From positions 323,606,175-323,670,174 of the forward strand of contig NC_085136.1 of assembly GCF_035046485.1 (NCBI RefSeq): a DNA stretch of 64,000 bases, given 5' to 3'. The DNA is from Aedes albopictus. Its lineage: Eukaryota; Arthropoda; Insecta; Diptera; Culicidae. The notes beneath the pieces are model-generated. The model made no database searches. It was not told where the DNA came from and saw only the letters and a list, made by a program, of their open reading frames with translations. The position numbers and the translations under genes are program-made. Shown here in pieces: positions 35,501 to 47,149 of the stretch (its first letter is position 1; each line of letters starts with the position of its first letter).

Positions 35501-35785
35501 ACGCTGCGGCGCTTGTTTGCCCGCGTACTTAGCGTATGTACCAACCAGTCAGTGAGTATACGTAACGCGAAACACACACGCAGCAGATTCGCAATTTCCG
35601 ACTGCAATAAATATCTCCGTTCGATCGACGTAGAAGCCCCATCCCGTCCGTTCGTCCGTCATCGTCAGGCGCAGTTGGCTGTCTTCCTCATGTGTGTGCT
35701 ATACTGTTATATGCCGGTACTGACTTCCTCCCGATGCTTCCTGACTACAGGCTGGAGAACAAGTACCGTGGAAAGGGGCGACATA
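32566..35785. other. Unique, CpG-containing noncoding DNA
   Basis: GC-richer than its surroundings with CGACGACG and CGTCGTC tracts (32825-32870, 33495-33520, 35335-35350, 35460-35480). TCAGTCAGT at 33205-33215 matches the arthropod initiator core, but no downstream exon can be tied to it. It may be regulatory or 5'-UTR sequence of a gene outside the window. A TAACA/TGTTA-rich stretch lies at 33830-34170. Confidence 0.3.
34985..35057 (-). mobile_element. tRNA-derived SINE head (tRNA-like)
   Basis: On the minus strand, acceptor GTTCTG pairs with CAGAAC, the T arm GTGGG/CCCAT encloses TTCGAAT, and A and B boxes are good. The anticodon stem cannot form (CCGGT against TAAGG), so it is not a functional tRNA gene. 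The same sequence family is at 30016-30182. An A-rich run on the plus strand (34972-34981) fits a SINE body junction. Confidence 0.65.
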
Positions 35786-37653
35786 AATCCTGAGAGGATT
35801 CTGATCAAAATCTTCTCACCAAAATTCTGAATGGGTTCTAACCAGAAACTTGAGAGGATTTTGACCAGAATTCTGAAAGGATTCTGACCAGAATCCTGAA
35901 AGGATCCTGACCAGAATCCTGAAAGGATCCTGACCAGAATCCTGAAAGGATCCTGACCAGAATCCTGAAAGGATCCTGACCAGAATCCTGAAAGGATCCT
36001 GACCAGAATCCTGAAAGGATCCTGACCAGAATCCTGAAAGGATTCTGAACAAAATCCTGAAAGGATTCTGAACAAAATCCTGAAAGGATTCTGACTAGAA
36101 TTCTCAGAGGATTCTGATCAAAATCCTGGTAGGATTCTGACCAGAATCCTGAGAGGACACTTAAAAGAATCCTGCGAGGATTCCTACCAGAATCTTGCGA
36201 GAATTCTTGCCAGAATCCTGAGAGGATTCTGACCAGAATTCTGGGAGGATTCCGACCAGAATCCTGGGAGGATTTCGACCAGGATCCTGGGAAGATTTCG
36301 ACCAGAATCCTGGGAGGATTCTGACCAGAATTCTGGGAGGATTCCGACCAGAATCCTGGGAGGATTCCGACCAGAATCCTGGGAGGATTCCGACCAGAAT
36401 CCTGGGAGGATTTCGACCAGGATCCTGGGAAGATTTCGACCAGAATCCTGGGAGGATTTCGACCAGAATCTTGGGAAGATTCTTACCAGAATCCTGACAG
36501 GATTCTGACCAGAATCATGATAGCATTCTGAGCAGAATCCTGACAGGATTCTGACCAGAATCATGGATGCATTCTGACCAGAATCCAGAGAGGATTCAGA
36601 CCAGAATCCGGAGAGGATTCTTACCAGAATCCGGAGAGGATTCTGACCAGAATCCGGAGAGGATTCTGACCAGAATCCGGAGAGGATTCTGACCAGAATT
36701 CGGAGAGGATTCTGACCAGAATCCGGAGAGGATTCTGACCAGAATCCGGAGAGGATTCTGACCAGAATCCGGAGAGGATTCTGACCAGAATCCGGAGAGG
36801 ATTCTGACCAGAATCCGGAGAGGATTCTGACCAGAATCCGGAGAGGATTCTGATCAGAATCCGGAGAGGATTCTGATCAGAATCCGGAGAGGATTCTGAC
36901 CAGAATCCTGAGAGGATTCCGACCAGAATCCTGAGAGGATTCCGACCAGAATCCTGAGAGGTTTCTGACCAAAATCCCGGGAGGATTCTGACCAGAATCC
37001 CGGGAGGATTCTGACCAGAATCTCGGGAGGATTCTGACCAGAATCCTGAGAGGATTCTGACCAGAATCTGGAGAGGATTCTGACCAGAATCCGGAGAGGA
37101 TTCCGACCAGAACCCTGAGAGGATTCTGACCAGAATCCTGAGAGGATTCTGACCAAAATCCCGGGAGGATTCTGACCAGAATCCTGAGAAGATTCTGACC
37201 AGAATCCTGAGGGGATTCTGACCAGAATCCTGAGAGGATACTGACTAGAATCCTGAGAGGATTCTGACCAGAATCCTGAGAGGATTCTGACCAGTGTCCT
37301 GAGAGGATTCTGACCAGTGTCCTGATAGGATTCTGACCAGTGTCCTGAGAGGATTCTGACCAGTGTCCTGAGAGGATTCTGACCAGAACCCAGCGATGAT
37401 TCTGACCAGAAACCTGGGGTGATTCTTACCAGAAACCTGGGGTGATTCTTACCAGAATCCAATGAGGATTCTGACCAAAATCCTGTGAGGATTCTGACCA
37501 GAATCCTGAGAGGATTCTGACCAGAATCCTGAGAGGATTCTGACCAGAATACTGAGAGGATTCTGACCAGAATCCTGAGAAGATTCTGACCAGAATCCTG
37601 AGAAGATTCTGACCAGAATCCTGAGAAGATTCTGACCAGAATCCTGAGAGGAT
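35786..37653. repeat. 23-bp palindromic satellite, about 80 copies
   Basis: The consensus unit is a 19-bp dyad AGAATCCTGAGAGGATTCT plus a 4-bp spacer (GACC), repeated every 23 bp. Local variants form blocks: CTGAAAGGATCC at 35.88-36.03 kb, CTGGGAGGATTCC at 36.24-36.48 kb, CCGGAGAGG at 36.59-36.9 kb. Block structure implies local duplication. Because 23 is not divisible by 3 and no frame contains a stop, long false frames arise; the 344-aa frame at 36854-37888 minus is a 23-aa repeat of three units. Confidence 0.95.
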
Positions 37654-39548
37654 TTCGTGGTCTGGGAGAAATCTCGGAAGAAGTTCTGAAGATGATCCCA
37701 AGAGACATTCTTGAATTCCGAGACACTTCCCTGGAATTATACCTTGAAGGAACAATCTCGGAAGTAATCATGAAAGAAATCCTCAAACCAATGTCAGGAA
37801 TAATCGTAGGTGAAGCTAATGGGAGAAATACGGGACGATCTCTGGAAAATCCAGGAGAAATCGAAGAAGTTTTGCCTGTAGATGGCAAAAGGACCTGTAG
37901 AGGAATTTATGCAAAAAACTGTGAATTGAAATTCGGCATGAGAAATTCGCCCCAGCAGAAGGGAATAACAACAGCATAAGGAGCTGTGTTATTTGGGTGA
38001 AATAACTGAATAATAGAATCGATTATTTTTAAGTTATTAACATAACATATTATGTTGTAAACTAGTCTGTCATAAGCGGCAAAATAACAAATACCATAAC
38101 AAAAAAAAGTTCTTGGAAAACCATTTTAATAACTTGTTTTGTTAGTTTCAATAACAGCTTAATAACATTGAAATTTAAAAATATTTTAATAACATTTTTT
38201 GATACATATTTATTTGTTATTGATAATAATCGGAAATCAAAATTTGTTTTGATAACAAAATTGTAACTAAGAAAATTATATATAAGTATTATCTTTCTCT
38301 CACAAACCCACCAATAGCATGCGTAACAATACTTTAAATGATCGAAAAATACGATATTCAGTTTTTAATTCATTCTAAGAGAATGTAAAAGAAAAATCTT
38401 CCAGAAATTTCTCCGAGAGTTCTTCCACGGAATCATTCACAGATTTTCAAAGACTCCACTAGAAATTCCTCCAGAATTATAAACAGAATCCCTTCAAGGA
38501 TTTCTTCAAAATTTCTCGTGATTATTTGTCCCGAATTTCATCTACTGATTTCTCTGAAAATTTGTTTGAGAATTTCACCAGGAGTTTTTTGTTTCTTACA
38601 GTTTTTCAAAATATGTTGCCAAGAATGCTAATAATTGCTCCGAAGAATTACTTCTGGAATTTCTAAGAAGTATTCCAAGTGTTTTTACCGAATATTATTT
38701 AAGGAATTTTCTGAGGATTCGTTCAGAAATTTCCTTCCTAACTGAGTACAAAAATAGAACAAAATAAAAGGACAGATCATTATTATCTAATTGTTGCTCT
38801 GATTTCAGAACTTGTTACTGTTGTGCTATTGTTGATAAGTTGATCAATAGCATAACAATAACAAAACTCGTACATCAACAAAACATGTTATTGATATGTA
38901 ATTAAGTGAATGTATATCAATAGCTTGATTATAACAAAATGAGATTGTCTTACAAAATTTGTTATGGAAAAGCTATGCCTTGATAATTAAATAATAACAA
39001 AACAAGATATAAAAACAGGTTATGTGATTTCGTAGTTAATAATTTGATATTCTCCTCTGCTCGGGCGGTAAGAACTCCCGGAAGAAATTCTAAAGATAAT
39101 CTTTGAGAAATCCTATGATTCTTTCCTCGAACCATGTCTAAAATGAACAATCTCAGAAATAAATTTTGAAGAAATTCTTGAAGCAATTTCAGGAAAAATC
39201 GTACGACAAAATGTGACAGAAATTACGGGACGACCTCCAGAAGAATCCAGATGAAACCACGAAAACATTTTCCGAAATTTGTTGTCTTCCAGATTTTTAC
39301 GATTTCTTTCTGGGATTTCTCACGGAATTTCTCATGCAGTTCATGTAGGAATTTTTCGAGAATCTAGAAACTTACACAGGAATTGCTAAATAAATGGCAG
39401 AAAATGGCACCTCTGGAGAATTTCACGAACCAACCTTGTGGAAAACTACAGAAAATACTCTGAGAAAATATCGAAAAAAAAATTCTGACTGGAAACATTG
39501 CACAAAAAATCCCTGGAGAAGCTCTGGAGAAAATCAGAAATTTCAGAA
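37654..39548. repeat. Satellite flank and TAACA-rich DNA
   Basis: 37654-37920 and 39060-39260 are diverged copies of one repeat (AACAATCTC, AGGAAWAATCGTA, TTACGGGACGA in order). Between them, 37985-38330 and 38750-39040 are AT-rich with dozens of TAACA and TGTTAT motifs in both orientations. 38390-38720 is the TTCC/GGAA repeat field. No gene is seen. Confidence 0.5.
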
Positions 39549-39700
39549 GGAGCCCAGTAGTACATTTTGATGGCCAATTAGTCTTGTAGAGGTTTTCAGA
39601 ACCGTTATTAAACCTATTTCGTTTTAGGTTGGTTTTATGATGATTTTAAGAACCTCCTCCAGTTTATTCAACTAAAAAATGTTACTTGAGAGCTCTTGAA
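39549..39700. mobile_element. Short relative of the 25308 MITE
   Basis: CAATTAGTCTTGTAGAGG and GGTTTTATGATG match 25335-25395. The ends GCCCAGTAGTACATTTT and the complement of AAATGTTACTTGAGAGC are inverted. About 150 bp. DNA from 39700 to 40215 is again GAAATTC-type repeat field. Confidence 0.55.
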
Positions 39701-40221
39701 AACATTCCGGTAAGAACTATGCGAGACATTCAGGAAAGAAATTTATAAGAAATCCACATAGAGATTGCTAGATGTCTTTTGGAAGGAATTTTGAGAATTT
39801 TTAAGAAAGAACTCTGTGTGGATATTCCTCAAATAGTTGTGGAAGGAACTCAGTGAAAACAATCGGGAAGAATGCGTAAGAAATCTCGACAGGAAATCTT
39901 GGCATTCATGGAGGAGCTGTTGAGGAAATGGAGAAACGAAAAACACGAAGGAACTCTGGGATATAGCAAAGAGAAATTCAGGAGAGAAATCTCAATAGAA
40001 ATTGCAAAATGCCAAATAGATCCAGCGGTGCTAAAAATTCAAAATCTAGTTGTGGCTCAGAGGAAAATCCAGCGTTTTTTCTTGTACAGATACACAAAGA
40101 ACGATTGGTGAGCTCGTTCCATGTTTTTTCCTCGAATAATGAAGTTGATTGTCCTTTCCATTTTGTGTTTTCGTGGCGAATCAATCTCTTGCAGGATCAC
40201 TTGAACAAGGAGAACGAGTTA

Positions 40222-40377
40222 GGGCCGATTCAAATATGACGTCCATCATTTTTCGGGAATTTTTGAACCCCCTCCCCCCCTCTGTCACGCTATTTTGTAT
40301 ACCTTATACATGGAGTGTCACACTTTCTCAGACCCCCCCTCCCCCCTAAACGATGGACGTCATATTTGAATGACCCC
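40222..40377. mobile_element. TTA-flanked MITE with C-tracts
   Basis: GGGCCGATTCAAATATGACG (40222) is inverted against the end at 40377 (CGTCATATTTGAATGACCCC). TTA lies on both sides (40219-40221, 40378-40380). Internal poly-C tracts and GTCACACTTT are arranged as in the MITE at 7282. PIF/Harbinger-like. Confidence 0.75.
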
Positions 40378-40399
40378 TTAGTCACACGTCGACTTCTAT

Positions 40400-40890
40400 T
40401 TTTAGGCGACAATGGCACCTGCTACGTCAGATTACAGGACAATATGGAGATGGAGAAGGAAATGATAGTTGTGATTGCCAACAGGCCATTGTGTCGTCTA
40501 CGCCTGCACTAGGTCATGCGCGGATGTCGGAGTGTTGTTGGGAAATGGTTATTTCTGGCATAGCGGTTCACGCATTGGTGCGTGGATGCCAGGCGTAGTG
40601 ATAGATTGTGTGAAGACTACTGTGAAGCGGCACAATTCGCTTGGTTGCATAACTTGTAGGCGTTATATGATAGATTTACACTGTGCTGTGAAAGTTGGTA
40701 GGAAGGGAAATGGGTTTTTGTCAATCCATTTTTAGTTCTAGCGATGGCTATGAACATGCGTTTATGCATGAGGTATATATGTAGTGAAGAGTGTATAGGA
40801 AGTGGATGGAAGAAAACAAAGTAGGAGGAAAGGGACGAGCCAGGGATTGAACCCAGGATCATCTGGGACGTCTAGGACGCTACTGGGATA
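40400..40890 (-). mobile_element. tRNA-headed SINE-like composite, copy 2
   Basis: Inverted partner of 19231-19920. The tRNA-like head is at 40834-40890 (GAGCCAGGGATTGAACCC on the plus strand, complement of the B box). Matching body blocks extend down to about 40400 (GGCACCTGCTACGTCAGATT, ACAATATGGAGA). Confidence 0.6.
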
Positions 40891-41474
40891 GTTCCTTAAA
40901 AGTTTTGAAAGCTGTTATCTTCCAACAGAAATACACAAGATATCTGTCATGAGTGGGAAACCTTTGAGCTGATAATCATCTCTTTCATTAAGATCTCTAT
41001 ATTCATCAAGAACTTCAATAAGTCTGGAAATTTAAGGAACTATTAGAAATCAAAGACACTTCGTTGATTATTACTTGCCGCCTGTAAAGATGTAGGGATA
41101 TAATTTCGCTCGTAGCAGCAGTCGGTCGACACGATCCACGGAACGTGTACTTAACATGTAGAGAAAACACCTCACGCATCCTTCAATATGGCTGAGTACC
41201 TCTACATTCGTCAGATGCCAGCCGACAGCTGGCAAAGAGTGCAAAGAAATTTTGAAACATCAAACACAATTTGGCTGGTGGCACCCAATATCGTGTTTGA
41301 AGTTTACATCCATCTTTGCGTCCGTTTCTATAAAAATGTAGTCCAAAATGGACTCAGACATTTATAACAAAGCCTTCATTTCTCCTGCAGTTTTGTACAT
41401 GCTGTTTTCATATTATTGAATTTCAAAATTCAAACACACATGGTTGATTAGATGGAGTATTAAGGAGTTTATCT

Positions 41475-41656
41475 GGTGAGCTCGTTCCATACTGTTTTAC
41501 GGCGTTACAAAAATTTCTCGAACCAGAATTTGGCACGAAATCACATATTGCAAAAACGTCGAAGCAGAAAGAATATCAAACAAATAAAACTACAGGGTTG
41601 GTCAAATGGAACGGATGGATGATTTTTTTTATTTTTGAAAATGGAACGAACTCACC
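41475..41656. mobile_element. MITE with GGTGAGCTCGTTCCAT ends
   Basis: GGTGAGCTCGTTCCAT at 41475 is matched by ATGGAACGAACTCACC ending 41656. Single ends of the same family occur at 40108 (plus) and at 49796-49812 just after the second gap, so at least three insertions of this family are in the window. 40890-41474 is otherwise unique DNA with nothing recognised. Confidence 0.65.
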
Positions 41657-42196
41657 AATAAACGAAGCTCTTTTACCAAATGCTTTATATCAGAAATCCG
41701 GCGCCTGTTTAGAACGCATTTTTTCTGAAATCAAAGTGACTGAGCTATTATGCTTCCGCAAATTAATATGCTTTGATGTCGAAAGCATAAGAGCTCGGGA
41801 ATCTACTAGGTGCAAACAACAAATTTGTTTTCTTAGCAAAACATACGACTACGCTCGTCTGCACAGCCCTACACCTAGTCTATACCTCTATCTTCAAACC
41901 ATTCATTTCTAATGGTGCTATTTTTAGCCGTTTTGGTGTCGTATACAATCCGCCCGTATTTATATTTCATCCGTGCCATAAGGTGCCTTTGTGACGTCAC
42001 TGCATCCATTAGCGGCACGGCAACGAGAGACGAGATAGTAGTGAACGAACGGAGCGGAGGGAAACAGGGCCGAAGCGAGCGAGGGTAGATTTTGCTCTGT
42101 TTGTTATGTAGGCAGCAGCGCCATACACACTCTCTCACACAATAATCACATTTCTGATCGACGTAGAGACTGTCGATGTCGCATCGTCCGAGTGTT

Positions 42197-42252
42197 GTTC
42201 ATTCGTTCGTTCGTTCGTTTGTTTGTTTGTTTGTTTGTTTGTTTGTTTGTAA
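42197..42252 (+). repeat. Tetranucleotide microsatellite (GTTC)n(GTTT)n
   Basis: About four GTTC-type units run into about eight GTTT units. The short reading frames across it (Phe-Val-Cys-Leu runs) are artefacts. Confidence 0.95.
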
Positions 42253-44505
42253 GCTTTCCATATTTATCGCGACGGCAACGCGAAGAGAAACCTGCCTGTC
42301 GTGGCCGCCTGCTGCGATGTCCGTGAATGTCAATATTTTCCAAACAATCAGTCAGTGTTGGGGTTTCTCGCTCTTTGGCATCGCCAAACGCTGCGCATTC
42401 TCTTTCGTTGTCTTTCGTCTCTCTCTTGAATAAGATTCGATTGATGATAATGATGATTGTGGCTCTCGCTCTCTCGCAGAAGAATACAGAAATTGATGAT
42501 GGTTGATCAATTTGAAGGTTGTCTGTGTCGTCGAGAAGAGAGCGAGAGAATTGCTCGAATCAAATACAGATACTCTCTCACGCTCTCGTGATCATGACGA
42601 ATCGCAAGAGAGAAATCTATACAAAGTGTTAATTTCTGTAATGGCTGCTGATAGAAATAAAATTTTCGAAAAAATGCTGTCTAATGTCGATTTGCAGGTA
42701 GTTTTAGGTTTGGAATATATCCAAGAATTGGTAATTGGTCATGGGCAACGATATTAACCAGGAAATTTTTAATCAATCTATTGTTAGATTGAGAATTTTC
42801 CTTTTTCTTGCAGTTTAATTATTTGTATCTTTGTAAAGGAATGAAAAAGTTTTAAAATGTTAAGTGGGAATGATTGTTAAGAAAAATCATGAACGGTATC
42901 AAGCGAATTTTAGATTTTTCATTAAGACCATGTTTGACGATTCCTACGAAAAATAATTTATTATAATTCAACATTCTCCTGCCTTTATTATCTTTCGCAC
43001 GGTAGTATGTGTGTGAACCTGCTAGCAATTTTCTGCGCTCTGCTCTTTGGTTCTCTCATTCTTCTAACACTCCTCTCACGCATACACTCTCCCATCAACT
43101 TCAGTCGCACTCTCCGTGTCGCCGTTCCGTTCGTTGCCATCCATCGAAATTCGTGTGTGTTTTTTGCTTCGCTCTTTGTGACCTCATTCGTGTTATTAGT
43201 CTCCGCCACTCCGTCCGTATGTTAGTCCGCCTGTCTGTTCGTCCATCATCCCACCGCTCTGGCGCTGTTGTTGACTGACTCTCCTTCTCTTTGCCTCATC
43301 TGTCATTCCATCGTCTGCTGTGCAGCACTGCTTGCTACCATCCTCGCTCGCTTACCTATCCACCCGCGCACCTGGTGACGGCCGACGGACGGTGGTGGCC
43401 AAAACCGGTGTGTACATAACCTAAGAAGGTCTCGTCCCCGATTTCCCCGGCCTTGCCTCCTCCGCTCCCACCGCCGTATCGCCTCGGACTCTTCATTCGC
43501 CGTGAGTGTGTAGAGAATGCATTCGTCGATAGTCCGTTCGCTTAGGCCTTTGCCTGAGACGTTTTGGTCGTTGTCGTCGCTCCGCGAGCTTAGAAGATCA
43601 CATGCGCATTCATCCGGCTCGCGCGGTTTCCCCTTGTCCTTCTCTTCCTTTGCTGCTGCTAACACGTCGTTTGCTTTCGACACGCGCTCGTACCTCCGAA
43701 GGAATTCCGTCTCCTTCCCCATGGTTGCTGGGGCTTGACTCGACTCGAGCTTTGCTGGTGGTTGCTTTCTTCCACCCGTAGATCTTCTTCGCGAAGTGAT
43801 TCGACTTTGCTGGTGAGATTTGTTTTGTCAATTGTGTTTTTGCGTTTTTGAAAATCAATGTGAATTAGATCGTTTATATTATATCCTGAATAGTTTGAAA
43901 TAAGGTTAGAAGTAAAATGGGTGATAGCTTTCCACATTTCTATTTATGAGGGCACGTCCTTGCCTTCAACCGTACTGTATTGTTTGGATTTTGTATTTGA
44001 TTTTGACATTTACTGGCCTTGTTTACAAATGCTCAATATGAGAAAATGTCATGCAGAGATTAACCAAAGTTGTCTCAAGATCAGAGATGGAAAATGTCAC
44101 GGAATATCATGGAAATATTTTAATGATGATATTTTTTCAGTCCCACCACATTCTGTGTGGATTTCTAATCTATGATGCTGTCTAGTTATGGAAGATTAAT
44201 GATATCATCAATGAACGGCAGTGACAGTAGCAAATGACAAAATTAAATATTCATGACATTTCCCAGCCCTGCTCGAAAAGGCTTGTTTTGTCAGTAGAGC
44301 CAGGTGAAATGAGGATCTTGAACACAACTGATTCTTGCTTGACACTGTATACATGCGCAAACGTATGCACATTCAGGGTAGTAGCATTCTTAGATATACC
44401 TACGGGTACCAACCTCTAGCAATGTTGGCTTGTTTTTACCTAATAGACTTTTGCTGCTATTAATTCTGACATCAATAACAATAATTCTCTTCTCTCCATT
44501 TCCAG
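42253..44505 (+). promoter_or_regulatory. Candidate promoter, first UTR exon and intron of the zinc-finger gene
   Basis: 42.3-43.8 kb is CT-rich with many CpG. CTTCAGTCGC near 43099-43108 matches the arthropod initiator TCAGT. A good 5' splice site (TTTGCTG then GTGAGA) stands at 43812/43813, and a 3' splice site (CTCTCCATTTCCAG) ends at 44505. A noncoding first exon of about 43.1-43.81 kb with a 0.7-kb intron is therefore possible, but this is inference from motifs only. The minus-strand 139-aa frame at 43303-43722 overlaps it. Confidence 0.3.
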
Positions 44506-45376
44506 ATCCAAAGCGTGGACCCACAGAACTTCCACCGCCGTGACACGGCGAACTCCGAACAGCTCGTGAGTGTGTTGTACATCCAGAGCGCACCGCTTCC
44601 AATTCCCCCACATTGAAGCAGAACCCCGTTGTTTGAGGATTTTCAAGGATTAACATAGTGTGTATCAGAAGCATAACCTGTGAAAAGTTCTGCGCCCAAG
44701 TGCAAACAAAAACAACCCGAGCGCGCAAGAATCATCTTAGTAGGTGTGCGCGTTGTGTGTGAGTTTTTCGTGGCACTCAGAGAAAACATCGTTGTTGTTT
44801 GACAGCTCGAAGAAGAAATTTTCGACAGCAAGAAGAAAAATCTGCAGTGTATGTAGTGTGCTTACAGAAGCAGTAGCAGTAGAGAAGTGCAATAGCGAAG
44901 ACAAGTTCCCGTAGTTGGTCTGCTGTAATCTATTTTGAGAAGCTTGATATTTAGTTGTGTGACCTTTGCATTCAGCAAGACCACCACCACATAAAAAAAA
45001 AGAAAAAGAAGAAATCGAAAGTGAATCGAAAAGCCTGTTTCCGGCTCTCCGAGATATCCGTACTAAGACCGTAGTGTTGTTGTATTCTGGACGTTCGCCA
45101 GTGGCGTAGGAAAAGGGAGAAACCTAGCCGTGCTTTCTCCCTGCGCGCTTCTTTCCCTTCTTCAAACGAAAATCGCCGACGAAGAGCGGCGAGAGAATAA
45201 AAATCATACACAGTCAGCAACCAGCAGCCTGAGTTCAACCCTGTGGGTGTGAGAATTTGGGAGAGTGAGTGAGTGTTGTTGTTTCGTTCCGGTAGCGCAG
45301 GTGGCAAAATTGGTCACCTACCTCTAGCAGTGCTAGTGGGCCTCTTCTGCTAGTCCGGAGAGTGAGTTTCAACAGA
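44506..45376 (+). other. Putative 5' UTR of the A20/AN1 zinc-finger gene
   Basis: Between a good acceptor (TCTCCATTTCCAG, ending 44505) and the ATG at 45377 lies 871 bp with no intervening strong splice pair. It has AGAAG-rich and GTGAGTGAG tracts. No upstream in-frame ATG extends the protein. Transcription could equally start inside this stretch. Confidence 0.4.
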
Positions 45377-45475
45377 ATGGAGCGCGAGTCGAATCCAATG
45401 CAGCCGATGTGTAGATCAGGTTGTGGATTCTACGGCAATCCCGCACAGGACGGTCTATGTTCAGTATGTTATAAG
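45377..45475 (+). CDS. ZFAND5/6-type A20/AN1 zinc-finger protein, first coding exon
   Basis: 33 codons start at ATG 45377 and end in a phase-0 5' splice site (AAG then GTAAGT, 45475/45476). The peptide has an N-terminal [10 protein letters not shown] followed by [20 protein letters not shown] and CYK. Cys12, Cys16, Cys28 and Cys31 (spacing 3, 11, 2) form the zinc site of an A20 finger. In the family this finger binds ubiquitin, and a C-terminal AN1 finger follows after a Ser/Thr/Pro-rich linker; members act in proteasome delivery and stress or NF-kB signalling. The rest of the protein (normally about 170-210 aa) is not in the window as far as I can see, so the next intron exceeds 18 kb unless an exon is hidden in the gap at 49285. 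The start fits conserved insect orthologues. Confidence 0.92.
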
Positions 45476-45983
45476 GTAAGTTGGTGGATATTCTAATAAA
45501 CTGTATACACATTTAGAATTATATTCAAGAAAGTGCTAACAAGCTCATTAACTCAAGCTATCAAACAACTCATTATGAGTGCTATCAAACATTTTCTTGT
45601 GCAATTTCAGCAACAGATGTTTCCCAAACAGGTTTACCCAAAATTTCTTTTTTTTTCTCTTTTTGGAGATGTTGCCTTCAGAAATTGTACTCAAAAGACA
45701 ACAATTTGCAAATATTGATGTTGCTATGAGATCTTTTTCAGAAGTACAACCAATTAATTTCGCAAAAGCTATTAACATCGTTCGCATGTAATATTCCCTT
45801 TTTAACTCTGAATCCTTTATAATTAACAATTCAATCTGAAAGATAAATGAAATGAAGTGAGCTCAGGATATTCTAGAATTATAGCTAGTGGTTCGCTATT
45901 ATTCGATATCAATTCCTAGACACATGTTGGGAGTTTTTCCTTAATGTATCCTTGTAAAAATTTCTAACAGTATTTCCAGAGTT

Positions 45984-46759
45984 TAGAGTGTCCATCCCGG
46001 GACGTCCCGGGACAAGAATTCCCGGGATTTAGGGAATTTCGGGATTTCCCGTATCCCGGGATTTAATATTTGATTTCCCGGAGTTCTCGGGAATCCCGCA
46101 ATGCATGATTTTATGCCCATTATTGGCGTTAAATTTTAAAAATTCTTGATGGAGCCTGCAAGAGGACGGTTCAGTTTTTGTTAACAACACATTCTCTTGA
46201 CGACTTCTACATATAATTGCATCACAAAATCACGAAATCCTCTGTAACAATCAAGTAAACAAAAATTTTACTCACTCGATAATTATTAAACTTTGTGTGG
46301 GCATGTATTGTTTTGTTATTCAAATAATCGAGACAATACCTAGTTTACAGAAACATGTTCGCCCCTTTAGAAGCTCAGTCAAGAGTTATATCAAACAATA
46401 TCTACATATGCTAAAAGAATTTTGGGCAAATTGCATTCATATTTTGCAACTAATCAAAAATGTACTGCTAGCTCTCCAGCAGCATATTGCAATTTAGTTT
46501 GGGGTCCCTATTATTTATAGGATTTCTGAAACTAAAAAAGCTGTGTTTATGAGTGACTACTGTAACAATAATTCCCCTCCATATTCAACAAAATGGATAG
46601 ACAATAGCTGACAAATGGTGTTTTATTTGAAATTCATCTCAATTTCAACTGAAATCTGTATTTCCTAAAAATCCCGGGATCCCGGGATTTCCCGGGATAT
46701 GCTACAATTTTTATCCCGAATCCCGGGACAAGAAAAATGCCCGGGAAATGGACACTCTA
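45984..46759. mobile_element. hAT-type MITE with 8-bp target duplication, intronic
   Basis: Ends TAGAGTGTCCAT (45984) and ATGGACACTCTA (46759) are flanked by CCAGAGTT on both sides (45976-45983, 46760-46767). The 8-bp duplication and TAGAGTG-like TIR point to hAT. Subterminal regions are packed with CCCGGG and GGGATTTCCCG motifs at both ends. The middle is AT-rich without transposase. It lies 0.5 kb into the presumed first coding intron of the zinc-finger gene. Confidence 0.88.
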
Positions 46760-47149
46760 CCAGAGTTCTTATTGAACTTCTAAAGGTATGGCCACCGGAA
46801 TTTTCATTTGTTTGGCAAACCGCATAGAGATAGTTTCTGGCATTGCAGGCATTTCCCGCAAAATCTTAAGAGAAAATAATGTTGATTAAAAAGGAGTTCC
46901 TTTACTTCAGCATTTTTTTGATCGAACTACTAGAATGATATTTTCGAGAATGTTTTCCTGGCAATCGCTTTACTCATTTGTCTATAACTCGGTTCAGAAG
47001 TCTGATACATAGAGCGAATGAGGGGCCGGACGGATTTTGGATCTGGCAATACCGTACTCGGGACGTTCCCGCACACCATGGTTGACATCTTGATATTCTT
47101 CACCACAGCTACACATTGCTATCGCTGAGCATCATTCGATAGAAGTTTG

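Noticed and set aside
36854..37888. 344-aa minus-strand protein
   Set aside because: Three-unit read-through of a 23-bp satellite; no other support.
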